From assembly GCA_903642295.1 (NCBI GenBank), contig CAHJWO010000003.1:1-48683 (forward strand): a DNA stretch of 48,683 nt, written 5' to 3'. This DNA is from PVC group bacterium. Its GTDB lineage: Bacteria > Verrucomicrobiota > Verrucomicrobiia > Chthoniobacterales > SZAS-18. The notes under the pieces are model-generated. The model did not search any database, was not told where the DNA came from, and saw nothing but the letters and a program-made list of their open reading frames with translations. Each line of letters opens with the position of its first letter. Within the stretch, counting starts at the first letter, position 1. This document shows positions 25,606 through 34,636 of the stretch, piece after piece. The translations under genes and the position numbers were made by a program.

Positions 25606-28600
25606 TCACCCTTTCGTCCCCTGAAGCACTTTCCGCAAGAACGGCGCGATCCGGCTAACCTTGTGACGCGACACCTGCTCGGGCGTGCCGGTGGCCACGA
25701 GTTTGCCGCCCATATCACCCGCTTCCGGGCCGATGTCCACGACATAATCCGCCTCGGCGATGACGCTCAGATGATGCTCGATGACGACCACCGTGTTTCC
25801 CTCGTCCACCAACCGGTGCAGCACCTTGAGCAACTGTTCCACGTCCGCCATGTGCAGGCCCACGGTCGGCTCCTCCAACAGATACAGCGTCGATTTCGTC
25901 GCGCGCATTTTCCGCAGTTTCGCGTGCTGCGCGTTGCCGACGCCACGCGTTAACTCCGTGACCAGCTTCATGCGTTGGGCCTCGCCGCCGCTTAATGTCG
26001 GGCTGGGCTGACCCAGTTTTAGGTAACCCAATCCCGTCTGCGTCAGGAGTGATAATGGACGGTGGATCTTGCTCACCGCCGCGAAAAATTCCGCCGCCTG
26101 TTCGATGGTCAGGTTGAGCACCTGCCCGATGCTCTTGTCGTTGTAGAGCACTTCCAGGGTCTGGGCATTGTACCGCAGTCCGCCGCAATCTTCGCAAGGC
26201 ACGTAGCTCGTCGGCAGGAAACTCATCTCGTGCTTGATGACGCCCTGACCCATGCAGCTTTCGCAACGCCCGCCCTCGTTGTTGAACGAAAACCGGCTGG
26301 AGCTATAGCCCCGGATGCGCGCGAGCGGCAACTGCGCGAACAACGCGCGAATCTCGTCCAGCACCCCCACGTAGGTCGCCGGGGTCGAGCGCGAGGTTTT
26401 GCCGATGGGCGATTGGTCCACCTCGTACACCGCCTCCAAATGCTCGACGCCGGTAAACGCCTTCCAGTCCTGCGCTTTCTTTTTCGCCCCCTTCGCCTCC
26501 TCCTTGGCACGCTTGCTGGGTTTGACCTTGGCGAGCGCCAGTTGTGCGGCGGGCAGCAGCACGCTGCGCATCAGGGTGCTCTTGCCGGAACCGCTGATCC
26601 CCGTGATGACCGTCAATCGGCCCACCGGAAAGCGCACGTTCACGTCCTGCAAATTGTTCGCCGTCGCTCCTTCCAAACCGAGCCACCCCCCGGTCGTTTT
26701 CTTCCCCTCGACGACCCGCCGCGAGCCGTTCATCGGATGTTTGATCGGTGTCTCCAGACACCGGCCCGTCACCGACATCGGATTCGCCATGATCTCCGGC
26801 AATGTCCCTTGCGCGACGACCTCGCCGCCGTGCACTCCCGGCCCGGGTCCGAGGTCCACGATATAGTCCGCGCGCCGCATCGTCTCGTCGTCGTGCTCCA
26901 CGATGATCAACGAGTTCCCCTTGCTGCGCAGCGCCTCCAACGTATCCAGCAACCGGTCGTTGTCACGCGGATGCAACCCGATGGTGGGCTCGTCCAGCAC
27001 ATACAACACGCCGCGCAGATTAGACCCCAATTGCGCCGAAAGCCGGATGCGCTGCGTTTCGCCGCCGCTCAGCGTCTTGGCCGAACGATCCAGCGCGAGG
27101 TAGTCCAGCCCCACCTCCTCCATGAACGTCAGGCGCTGCCGGATTTCGTCGAGAATATCCTGCGCAATCGTCGCCTGCGTTCCTTTGAACTTGAACTTGT
27201 TGGCCGCCGCCAACGCTTTGGAAACCGACATCGCCGCCAACGCATCAATACTCAAATCGCGCACCCGCACCGCGCGCGCCGTCGGGTTGAGCCGCCCGCC
27301 GTGGCAGTCAGGACACATTCGGGTATCTTCGTCATCCAGCCACGCCGTCGCCCGTTCCACGGCCAATTCCTGTTCCGCGGCCGACGCGCTGTCGTCTTCT
27401 TTGACGAGGCTCCCCTTCCACACCACGCCGAACCCCCGGCACTCCGGGCACCACCCGTGCGGCGAATTGTACGAGAACAGGCGCGGGTCCAATTCTTCAA
27501 ATGCCGTCCCACATTCGGGACAGCTCATCTCCGTGCTCAGCACGACGGATTTTCCCTTCGCATCCACGAACCGCGCCGTCCCTTTCCCGATCTCCAGCGC
27601 GCGCTTCACGATGTCGCGCGGATCATCGGTCGTGGCGGCGTTTTTCAGCGCCCGCCCTTTGGCCTTTTCCGGCGTCTTCGCCACGGGTTTCTTTTTTACC
27701 CCGCCGACCTCGCCCACCACCACGTCAATGGTGTGTTCGCGGAACCGTTCCAGCCGCTCGAACCCGAACGCCGAGACGAACTTCCCGTCCACCAGCAATT
27801 CCTCGAACCCATGTTTGACCGCCCACGCGGCGACTTCCGTATGGAACCCCTTGCGCGCCTTGATAAGCGGCGCCAGCACGCGCACTCGACCCTTTTTCGC
27901 GGCGTCCTCCACCTGTTTGACGATGGCCGCCTGGCTCTGCTTCTCCACCGGGACGTTGCAATGCGGACAATACTGGGTCCCAAGCTTGGCATAGAGCAGC
28001 CGCAGGAAATGGTAAACCTCCGTCACGGTGGCCACGGTCGATTTTCCGCCGCCGCGCGTCACGCGTTGCTCGATGGCCACGCTCGGCGGCAGCCCTTCGA
28101 TCAAGTCCACATCCGGCTTCTCCAACTGCTCCACGAACTGCCGCGCATACGGCGACATGCTGTCCAGAAACCGCCGCTGTCCCTCCGCAAACAAAATGTC
28201 GAACGCCAGGGTCGATTTCCCCGAACCGCTCAACCCCGTGACGATCACCATCTGGCCACGCGGCAGATCCAGTGAAAGATTCTTCAAATTGTGCTCGCGC
28301 GCCCCGCGCACCCGGATCGACGGCGCGACCTTTACCTTCCCGTTGCGATGACCGTTTCGCCCTTCCCGCGTCGGCATCTCCGTCGAATGAATTTCGGAGT
28401 CCTGACGATAACCGTCGCCGTACAGATTTGCCGCTTCTTCAACCGCCACGCCGTCCAGCGCGATGACTTTTTCGTCCCGTCCGCCTCGCAGCAGCGGGCG
28501 CAGGTAATGCCCGGTATGCGACGCGTCCACCTTGGCCACCTCCTCCGGTGTGCCCACCGCGACGACCAACCCACCGCCCGTACCCGCTTCCGGGCCAATG

Positions 28601-31434
28601 TCCACGAGATAATCGGCGCACTTGATCACTTCCAAATTGTGTTCGATCACCAGCAGGCTGTCGCCCTGCTCCACCAACCGTTGGAACACGCGCACCAGCA
28701 GCGCCACATCGTCAAAGTGCAGCCCGGTCGTGGGTTCGTCGAAGATTAACAACGCCCCTTTTTCTCCGGGGTTTTTCTCCCGCTCGACCAGATGCCCGAC
28801 GAGCTTCAACCGTTGCGCCTCGCCGCCCGAAAGCGTGTTGAGCGGCTGACCCAGCCGCACATAACCTAAACCGACATCGCACAAAATCTTCAACGCGGCC
28901 AGCGGCACCTTCAGGTTGTTCGGAAGCCCCTTCAGCCCGTGCCGCGACTCCAGGAACGTCACCGAATCGTCCACGGTCATTTCGAGGACCTCGTGGATGT
29001 TCTTGCCGTGGTAACGCACTTTCAAGACGTGTGGCTGGAACCGCTTGCCCTCACACTCCGAGCAACGCACGTACAGGTCGCTCAGGAACTGCATCTCGAT
29101 TTTCTCGAACCCGATGCCTCCGCAACGTTCGCAGCGCCCGTCGCCCGTGTTGAACGAGAATGAACCCGCCGACAATCCCGCCGCGCGCGCCTCGTCGCAC
29201 GTGGCGAACAGCTCGCGCACGGCATCGAACACACCCAGATACACGACCGGGCTGGATCGCGGCGTCTTGGCCAGCGGCGTCTGGTCCACCATGACGACCG
29301 TGCCGACGTGGTGTCCGCCGGTGATCTCGTCGCAACGACCTGCGGCCTCGTCGCTGCTGCCCCCGCGCTGCCGCAATAAATTTTGATAGACGACATCGTG
29401 AATCAGCGTGCTCTTGCCCGAACCACTGACCCCCGTGATGCACGCGAACACGCCCAGCGGCAGATCCACGTCCACCTTCTGCAAGTTGTGCTCGCGGGCG
29501 CCGCGCACCTTCAGCCATTTCTCCACGCTCCGCCGCCGCGCGGGCAGCGGGATACGCTTGCGTCCGGTGAGGTAATCCGCCGTCAGCGAATCGGCGCAAC
29601 TGCCCAGCCGGTTCAGTGGTCCCGAGAATACCAGTTCGCCGCCGCCTTCTCCGCGCCCGGGTCCGATGTCGATGAGATTATCCGCCGCGCGAATGATCGC
29701 TTCCTCGTGCTCCACGACGAGCAGTGTGTTTCCCTTGTCGCGCAGATCCTCCATCACGCGGATCAACCGTCCCACGTCGCGCGGGTGCAGCCCCACGCTC
29801 GGCTCGTCCAGCACGAACAGCGTGTTCACCAGCGACGCCCCCAGGCAGGTCGTCAGGTTCACCCGTTCGATCTCCCCGCCCGACAGCGTCCGCGTCGCCC
29901 GATCCAGGTTCAGATAGCCCAACCCCACCGCGAGCAAGTATCGCAGCCGCGTCACGATTTCCTTGTGCAGCATCTCCGCGCTGGAATCGTTCGCCGGCAT
30001 CACCAGTGACGCCATCACCGGTTCCATCTCGGTCACGGGCAACTGCGCCAATTCCGGCAGGTTAAAACCCGGCAGCAGCGAATATCGCTTGGTGGCCGGG
30101 GTCCATTCCGCGCCCGGCACCAGCCGGTAATTCAGCGTCGCCGGTTGGAACCGCCCGCCGTCGCAGTCGGGGCAGGTCGTGTAAGCACGGTAGCGGCTCA
30201 GCAGCACGCGCACATGCATCTTGTACGTCTTGGTTTCCAGCCAGTCGAAGTACCCCTTCACGCCGTACCACCCGCCGCTCTGCCAAAGTTCCTCGTTGTC
30301 CGAGCGGCCCCCGCCCTCGCCTTGAATCACAAACTTCTGGTCCGCCTTGGGCAGGTCCTCGAACGGTTTGTGGATGTCCACTTCCTGTCGGGCGCACGCC
30401 CGCAATAAATCCCGCTGGCAATCCGCTGATTGCCCGCTCTGGAACGGCTTCACCACGCCCCGCGCGATGGACAGCCGCCGATCCGGCAGCGCCCGGTCGA
30501 GGTCGATGCCGACCGTTCGCCCGAAACCCCGGCACTTCGGGCACGCCCCCACCGGATTATTGAACGAGAACAGCCCCGGCGTCGGGGGCTTGATGTCGAG
30601 GTCGCATTTTGGGCAGTGCCAGCCCGTGGAAAAACATTCTTCCTGCCCGTTACTTGGGTCAATGAACCGGATGCGCCCCTTGCCGAACCGCAACGCCGTT
30701 TCGATGGACTCCGTCAGCCGCGAGCGCGTTTCCGGCCCCACCGTCGCCCGGTCCTGGATGACGTGGACCCGCAGCGGCAGTTTCTTCAAGCTCTCGGGCG
30801 GCTCGTCCGTCCGCAGCACCTCGCCGCCCACCCACACGCGCAAATAACCTTGCGCTTGCAGGAACGCGAAAAACTCCGCCGGGTCCGCGCCCACCGGCGC
30901 GGGCACCGCAAACGTCACGAGCAGCGCGACCCCGGCCTTCCGCGCCAGAATTTGCTCGGCGATCCCGCGCGGCGAATCCGGCTTGATCGGCCCGTGGCAC
31001 GACGGGCAAAACGCCTGGCAAACCCGTGGCATCAGCAGCTTCAGGTAGTCATTGACCTCCGTGATCGTCCCGACCGTCGAACGCGTGCTCTTGACCTGGT
31101 TGGATTGCTCGATGGCGATGGCCGGCGGAATCCCGGTGATGCGGTCCACCTTGGGCTTATCCATCCGGTCCAGGAACTGCCGCGTGTACGGCGAAAACGT
31201 CTCGACGTAGCGCCGTTGTCCCTCGGCGTAGATCGTGTCGAACGCGAGCGAACTCTTGCCGCTGCCACTCGGCCCCGTGATGACGTTGAGCTGCCCCAGG
31301 GGCAGGTCCAAATCAATTCCTTTGAGATTGTTCTGGCGTGCGCCGCGAATCTCCACCACCTCGCACGGCGGCTCGGTTTCCGGGGTGGGAGAAACTTCGG
31401 TTCGTGAGTCCTTTTTGGAGCGGGCAATCGACAC
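25606..31434 (-). CDS. uvrA: Double-length excinuclease ABC subunit A
   Basis: Damage-sensing ATPase of nucleotide excision repair. At 1942 residues it is twice the usual length (about 940): two complete UvrA units are fused in one chain. Walker A motifs lie at about residues 54, 666, 1065 and 1611, each G-x-SGSGKS, so all four ATPase sites look intact. Each half has its own zinc motifs, for example CPSCHGPIKP and CPKCRGFG in the first, and CPHCNVPV and CPECRGFG in the second. LSGGE signatures occur in each. The join near residue 1020-1055 is a polar linker. Double UvrA is known from Chlamydiae, which supports a PVC origin. The start is GTG. Confidence 0.96.
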   Translation of the reverse strand: MSIARSKKDSRTEVSPTPETEPPCEVVEIRGARQNNLKGIDLDLPLGQLNVITGPSGSGKSSLAFDTIYAEGQRRYVETFSPYTRQFLDRMDKPKVDRITGIPPAIAIEQSNQVKSTRSTVGTITEVNDYLKLLMPRVCQAFCPSCHGPIKPDSPRGIAEQILARKAGVALLVTFAVPAPVGADPAEFFAFLQAQGYLRVWVGGEVLRTDEPPESLKKLPLRVHVIQDRATVGPETRSRLTESIETALRFGKGRIRFIDPSNGQEECFSTGWHCPKCDLDIKPPTPGLFSFNNPVGACPKCRGFGRTVGIDLDRALPDRRLSIARGVVKPFQSGQSADCQRDLLRACARQEVDIHKPFEDLPKADQKFVIQGEGGGRSDNEELWQSGGWYGVKGYFDWLETKTYKMHVRVLLSRYRAYTTCPDCDGGRFQPATLNYRLVPGAEWTPATKRYSLLPGFNLPELAQLPVTEMEPVMASLVMPANDSSAEMLHKEIVTRLRYLLAVGLGYLNLDRATRTLSGGEIERVNLTTCLGASLVNTLFVLDEPSVGLHPRDVGRLIRVMEDLRDKGNTLLVVEHEEAIIRAADNLIDIGPGRGEGGGELVFSGPLNRLGSCADSLTADYLTGRKRIPLPARRRSVEKWLKVRGAREHNLQKVDVDLPLGVFACITGVSGSGKSTLIHDVVYQNLLRQRGGSSDEAAGRCDEITGGHHVGTVVMVDQTPLAKTPRSSPVVYLGVFDAVRELFATCDEARAAGLSAGSFSFNTGDGRCERCGGIGFEKIEMQFLSDLYVRCSECEGKRFQPHVLKVRYHGKNIHEVLEMTVDDSVTFLESRHGLKGLPNNLKVPLAALKILCDVGLGYVRLGQPLNTLSGGEAQRLKLVGHLVEREKNPGEKGALLIFDEPTTGLHFDDVALLVRVFQRLVEQGDSLLVIEHNLEVIKCADYLVDIGPEAGTGGGLVVAVGTPEEVAKVDASHTGHYLRPLLRGGRDEKVIALDGVAVEEAANLYGDGYRQDSEIHSTEMPTREGRNGHRNGKVKVAPSIRVRGAREHNLKNLSLDLPRGQMVIVTGLSGSGKSTLAFDILFAEGQRRFLDSMSPYARQFVEQLEKPDVDLIEGLPPSVAIEQRVTRGGGKSTVATVTEVYHFLRLLYAKLGTQYCPHCNVPVEKQSQAAIVKQVEDAAKKGRVRVLAPLIKARKGFHTEVAAWAVKHGFEELLVDGKFVSAFGFERLERFREHTIDVVVGEVGGVKKKPVAKTPEKAKGRALKNAATTDDPRDIVKRALEIGKGTARFVDAKGKSVVLSTEMSCPECGTAFEELDPRLFSYNSPHGWCPECRGFGVVWKGSLVKEDDSASAAEQELAVERATAWLDDEDTRMCPDCHGGRLNPTARAVRVRDLSIDALAAMSVSKALAAANKFKFKGTQATIAQDILDEIRQRLTFMEEVGLDYLALDRSAKTLSGGETQRIRLSAQLGSNLRGVLYVLDEPTIGLHPRDNDRLLDTLEALRSKGNSLIIVEHDDETMRRADYIVDLGPGPGVHGGEVVAQGTLPEIMANPMSVTGRCLETPIKHPMNGSRRVVEGKKTTGGWLGLEGATANNLQDVNVRFPVGRLTVITGISGSGKSTLMRSVLLPAAQLALAKVKPSKRAKEEAKGAKKKAQDWKAFTGVEHLEAVYEVDQSPIGKTSRSTPATYVGVLDEIRALFAQLPLARIRGYSSSRFSFNNEGGRCESCMGQGVIKHEMSFLPTSYVPCEDCGGLRYNAQTLEVLYNDKSIGQVLNLTIEQAAEFFAAVSKIHRPLSLLTQTGLGYLKLGQPSPTLSGGEAQRMKLVTELTRGVGNAQHAKLRKMRATKSTLYLLEEPTVGLHMADVEQLLKVLHRLVDEGNTVVVIEHHLSVIAEADYVVDIGPEAGDMGGKLVATGTPEQVSRHKVSRIAPFLRKVLQGTKG

Positions 31435-31695
31435 CCGCCAACTTATCTTGGATCACGAAAAAAGGAAAGGTGCGACGCACTTTTTCTTGATGCCGAAATC
31501 TCCGATTCGACACGTTGGGAGTGTCCGCGTGCGGCCAGACAAAACCCGCGGCAATCCTTTGCAATTCGTCCGCCCACAAATCCTTACAAAAAACAAGAAG
31601 CCCACCAGCGCATTGCCCGCCAGTTGGCAGGTGTGCGGTGATGGGCCTTGGAAACCCGGAAGCGAACTCCCGGACTTTACCCCGTACCGACGAGA
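31435..31695. other. uvrA-HU gap, nothing recognised
   Basis: The gap between the uvrA start and the HU stop codon holds no gene, no clear terminator and none of the repeat families found elsewhere. It should contain the uvrA promoter; no LexA-type or other operator was recognised. Confidence 0.5.
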
Positions 31696-32097
31696 TCAGT
31701 TGTTGCCGTGGGCGGCAGCTTTCTTCGTGGCGGCCACGCCGGTTGCGCGGCCGTTCACTTTCGCCGCACCCTTCTTCGCGGTTCCGTTGCTCTTCTTCAT
31801 CGCGTCGGAAAGGTCGAGCACATCGCGGCGCATGATCTTGCCGCTCTTGAACTTCACGGTCGCACGCGGCGGAATGGCAAAATTGCTGCCTGGGATGTTC
31901 GGGTTGCGGCCGACGCGCGCCTTGCTCAAACGGACCTGGAACACCCCGAAATTACGGAGTTCCACGTCCTGGCCTTTGGCAAGGGCTGAGGTGATGTGAT
32001 CAAGGGTTTTCTGGATGACCTCGAACACTTCGTGTTGGACCAGGCCAGTCTCGTTGCTGATTTTCACAACGAGGTCTCGTTTTGTTAGGTTGGGCAT
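31696..32097 (-). CDS. HU/IHF-family DNA-binding protein with basic tail
   Basis: Nucleoid protein that bends DNA as a dimer. The core (residues 1-97) follows the family: MPNLTKRDLVVKISNETGL, VIQKTLDHITSALAKGQDVELRNFGVF, the DNA-inserting arm RVGRNPNIPGSNFAIPPRATVKF and the end SGKIMRRDV. The arm has the Pro expected at the tip (NPNIPG). The tail from about residue 100 is rich in Lys, Ala and Gly (KKGAAKVNGRATGVAATKKAAAHGNN). The total of 133 residues compares with about 90 for plain HU. The ATG at 32097 is chosen; an upstream frame has no family sequence. Together with the H1-like protein at 40504 it suggests an unusually basic nucleoid. Confidence 0.92.
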   Translation of the reverse strand: MPNLTKRDLVVKISNETGLVQHEVFEVIQKTLDHITSALAKGQDVELRNFGVFQVRLSKARVGRNPNIPGSNFAIPPRATVKFKSGKIMRRDVLDLSDAMKKSNGTAKKGAAKVNGRATGVAATKKAAAHGNN

Positions 32098-32422
32098 AAT
32101 GGGAAATGGTGGTGCTTTGTGTTTGGGCTTGCCGATGGAACCGGCTGACAAAGTGATTTTTGGTTGGGTCAAACAACACACCAACGGAAATTCCAGGCCT
32201 CGAACTTTCCGGTGGAGGATCACGATATTCGCGCCAGGTAGGCGCGAACTTTTCTATTCAGACGAACCCCATCACTTTATGTTCAAATTACCACACGTTG
32301 AACACTTCGCTTGGAAAAGTGCGTTCGGACGCAAGATTTGTCCGTGCTGGGGGAGATGCCCGATAACGGTAGTCCGTCTGCCCCGGGCATTTGGACGCCT
32401 GCGCTTTGCGCCAAGGCAGGCG
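32098..32422. other. HU-rnhC gap with two hairpins
   Basis: No gene is seen. At 32228-32248 TTCGCGCC and GGCGCGAA pair perfectly around AGGTA, followed on the plus strand by CTTTTCT. At 32395-32423 ACGCCTG and CAGGCGT pair, with an inner GCGC/GCGC stem, directly at the rnhC stop codon (32423-32425, read on the minus strand). The second hairpin could mark the 3' end of rnhC mRNA but lacks a T run. Confidence 0.5.
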
Positions 32423-33376
32423 TTACAGGGAGGGCAACGGCTCGTCCGCCGGGCCGAACTCGTCGGGCGCGATTTCCCGGGATGTGCGGAAGTGCGTTTT
32501 CGCCAGGGAGCGCAGGATGGCACCCCCGTTTTTCGCCACCAGGGCGCGGGCGACGGCCTTGACTTGCGCGGACGCTCCGCGCGGCAGGACCGTGCCGTGC
32601 GCCCGCCCGGCGGCGGCCAGCCAATCGATGAATTTCTCGCGCGCGAGGATGGAAGCCGCCGCTACGGCGGGGTCGCTCTCGGCCTTGGTGCGCTGGTCGA
32701 TCCGGATGCGGCGGCCTTTCTCTAGAAGCTGGCGCTGGATGATATTCGGGTTGGCGAACTGGTCGCTGAGCGAGCGCGGGCAGTCGGGCCGTTGTTCGAG
32801 GAGGTTTTCGATCACGCGCGCGTGGCCCCAGCCCAGCAAGTTATTGACGTTGCGCATCTTCTGTTGGAGCACGTTGTAACGCTCCGGCCCGATGCTCACG
32901 ACGCTGTGCGCCACCCCCGGCATGGTCTTGATGATCCCCGCCAGGGAGCGGATTTTCGCGTCGCTGGTGATCCGCTTGCTGTCCTGCACCCCGGCGTCGA
33001 TCAGCGCACGGGCGATTTCCCGGTCCACGTACACCCCGGCGACGACCAGCGGACCGAAGAAATCGCCCTTGCCGCTTTCGTCGATGCCGAAGTGCGGCGT
33101 GAACTTCTCGGGGGAGAGTTCCTCCTCGTAGCCGAGCGTCGCCGCGCCGAGGATTTCCGGCTCCAGTGTGAACGTCACAAAGTCCTCCGTTTCCTTGCCT
33201 TGGACGAGGACCTTGGGACCTTTCTCGTACACGGCGACGTTGAGCTTGCCCTTTTGCGCGGCGTAGAGCGTGTAGGGCTTTTCCTGGAAGTCGAAACCCA
33301 TCTCTTGCAGCCGGGTGCGGAGTTTGTCCGCTTGTGCGGAGGTCAGCGGAGAGGTAAAGGAGTGCAGAGGTGGCAT
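32423..33376 (-). CDS. rnhC: Ribonuclease HIII
   Basis: Cuts the RNA strand of RNA-DNA hybrids. The N-terminal 90 residues form the TBP-like substrate-binding domain typical of HIII. The catalytic domain opens with HFGIDESGKGDFFGPLVVAGVYV, the type 2 RNase H motif (Asp-Glu pair plus G-K-G). QDSKRITSDAKIRSLAG and AVAAASILAREKF supply the remaining conserved acids and basic residues. The ATG at 33376 (MPPLHSFTSPL) is used rather than a TTG 6 nt upstream. The start codons of rnhC and mutY lie 6 bp apart and the genes overlap head to head, so their translation starts are opposed in one spot. Confidence 0.93.
   Translation of the reverse strand: MPPLHSFTSPLTSAQADKLRTRLQEMGFDFQEKPYTLYAAQKGKLNVAVYEKGPKVLVQGKETEDFVTFTLEPEILGAATLGYEEELSPEKFTPHFGIDESGKGDFFGPLVVAGVYVDREIARALIDAGVQDSKRITSDAKIRSLAGIIKTMPGVAHSVVSIGPERYNVLQQKMRNVNNLLGWGHARVIENLLEQRPDCPRSLSDQFANPNIIQRQLLEKGRRIRIDQRTKAESDPAVAAASILAREKFIDWLAAAGRAHGTVLPRGASAQVKAVARALVAKNGGAILRSLAKTHFRTSREIAPDEFGPADEPLPSL
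33357..33362 (+). promoter_or_regulatory. Shine-Dalgarno sequence deciding the mutY GTG start
   Basis: AAGGAG lies 7 nt before the GTG at 33370, within the first codons of rnhC on the opposite strand. It supports GTG as the mutY start, and is one of the few strong Shine-Dalgarno sites in the window. Confidence 0.65.
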
Positions 33377-34413
33377 CAGCAAGAAAAACGGGGTCGCGTT
33401 TACGCCTCAAGCTTCCCCAAAACCGCCTGGCCTTCCAGTCGGCGCTGACGGATTGGTTTGCCCACCACGGGCGCGACCTGCCCTGGCGGCACACGCGCGA
33501 CCCTTACGCCGTGATGGTCAGCGAGTTCATGCTGCAACAGACGCAGGTGGTCACGGTGCTGGATTATTACCGCCGCTGGCTGGAGCGTTTCCCCACCGTC
33601 CGCACCCTGGCCGACGCCCCGCTGGAGGACGTGTTGCGGCTGTGGGAGGGCCTTGGTTACTACGCCCGTGCGAGGAACTTACACCGCGCCGCGCAGGTCA
33701 TCCGCGACGGGCACGGCGGCGAATTTCCGCGGGACCTGGCGGCCATCGCCGCGCTGCCGGGCGTGGGCCGCTACACGGCGGGCGCGATCTACTCGTTCTC
33801 CTACGACCTGCCCGCGCCCATCGTGGACGCCAACGTGGCGCGGGTCATCGCGCGCCTCATCCACCTGCGTATCCCCATCGACACCGCCCCCGGCCAGCGC
33901 GCCCTGTGGGCGGCGGCGGAGGAGTTTCTGCCCCCGGAGAACGCCCGCCTCTACAACTCCGCGCTGATGGAACTGGGGGCCATCGTGTGCCGGGTCCGCG
34001 CGCCGCAATGCCTGATCTGCCCGGTACTTAGCTATTGCGCCGCCGCGCCGCACGACCCCGAATTACTGCCCATCAAGAAGGCGCGCAAGGCGACCATCCC
34101 GCTGACGGAAGACTGCGCCTGGACCGTCCACGCCGGGCGGCTGCTGCTGCAACAGGGCGTCGGGTCGCGCTGGAAAGGGTTGTGGAAACTGCCGCCGCTA
34201 ACCGATGCCGCCATTGCCGCCAATAGCGAGCCCATGATGCACCTCACGTACCCGTTCACCCATTATCAGGTGACGCTCCGGGTATATGCCGAGGACCCGC
34301 CGCTGGTGCCCGGATCGAACCAGGCCTGGTGCCCTTTGGACGGCCTGGAAGCCGTGGCGATGGCGGCTCCGCACCGGCGCGCGGTTCGGCAACTGACGCA
34401 GGCCCGTTTTTGA
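33370..34413 (+). CDS. mutY: A/G-specific adenine glycosylase
   Basis: Removes adenine mispaired with 8-oxoguanine. The protein of 347 residues has GRDLPWRHTRDPYAVMVSEFMLQQTQV with catalytic Glu52, the helix-hairpin-helix LPGVGRYTAG (130-138), catalytic Asp153 in PIVDANVARV and the iron-sulfur ligands Cys207, Cys214, Cys217 and Cys223 (C-x6-C-x2-C-x5-C). The C-terminal Nudix-like domain that recognises 8-oxoG is present (RWKGLWKLPPL, then LTYPFTHYQVTLRVY). The N-terminal 20 residues are not conserved. With rdgB and uvrA it is one of several repair genes in the window, but not in one operon. Confidence 0.95.
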   Translation: MASARKTGSRLRLKLPQNRLAFQSALTDWFAHHGRDLPWRHTRDPYAVMVSEFMLQQTQVVTVLDYYRRWLERFPTVRTLADAPLEDVLRLWEGLGYYARARNLHRAAQVIRDGHGGEFPRDLAAIAALPGVGRYTAGAIYSFSYDLPAPIVDANVARVIARLIHLRIPIDTAPGQRALWAAAEEFLPPENARLYNSALMELGAIVCRVRAPQCLICPVLSYCAAAPHDPELLPIKKARKATIPLTEDCAWTVHAGRLLLQQGVGSRWKGLWKLPPLTDAAIAANSEPMMHLTYPFTHYQVTLRVYAEDPPLVPGSNQAWCPLDGLEAVAMAAPHRRAVRQLTQARF

Positions 34414-34636
34414 TGAATTTCTACCACGAAATAAGGCCGAAATTAATGGGTATTAATTCGCCAAAGAAGTCGCAGGTGTCGCACCTGTCGCAGGCGTCGC
34501 GAAAGACACACGCGACGCCCGAAACGCGGGCAAAAGAGACAAATCGGCGAAAGGATGGCAGAATGCGGTCGCGCCAAAGCCCCGCGCTGTTCTGCCCAAC
34601 CATCCGATTTCGACCGCAGCACGCTTGACTCCTCCC
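34414..34636. repeat. mutY-trpB gap with a four-unit nonamer block
   Basis: At 34469-34504 the units gtcgcaggt, gtcgcacct, gtcgcaggc and gtcgcgaaa form a 36-bp block. The second unit is complementary to its neighbours (cgcaggtgtcgcacctg), so the block can fold. The remaining sequence shows a partial inverted piece (gcgacgcccgaaacgcggg) but no gene or clear promoter. Confidence 0.6.

Noticed and set aside
26062-28275. A 737-residue plus-strand open frame
   Set aside because: It is antisense to uvrA, whose motifs are unmistakable. The frame has the composition of a shadow.
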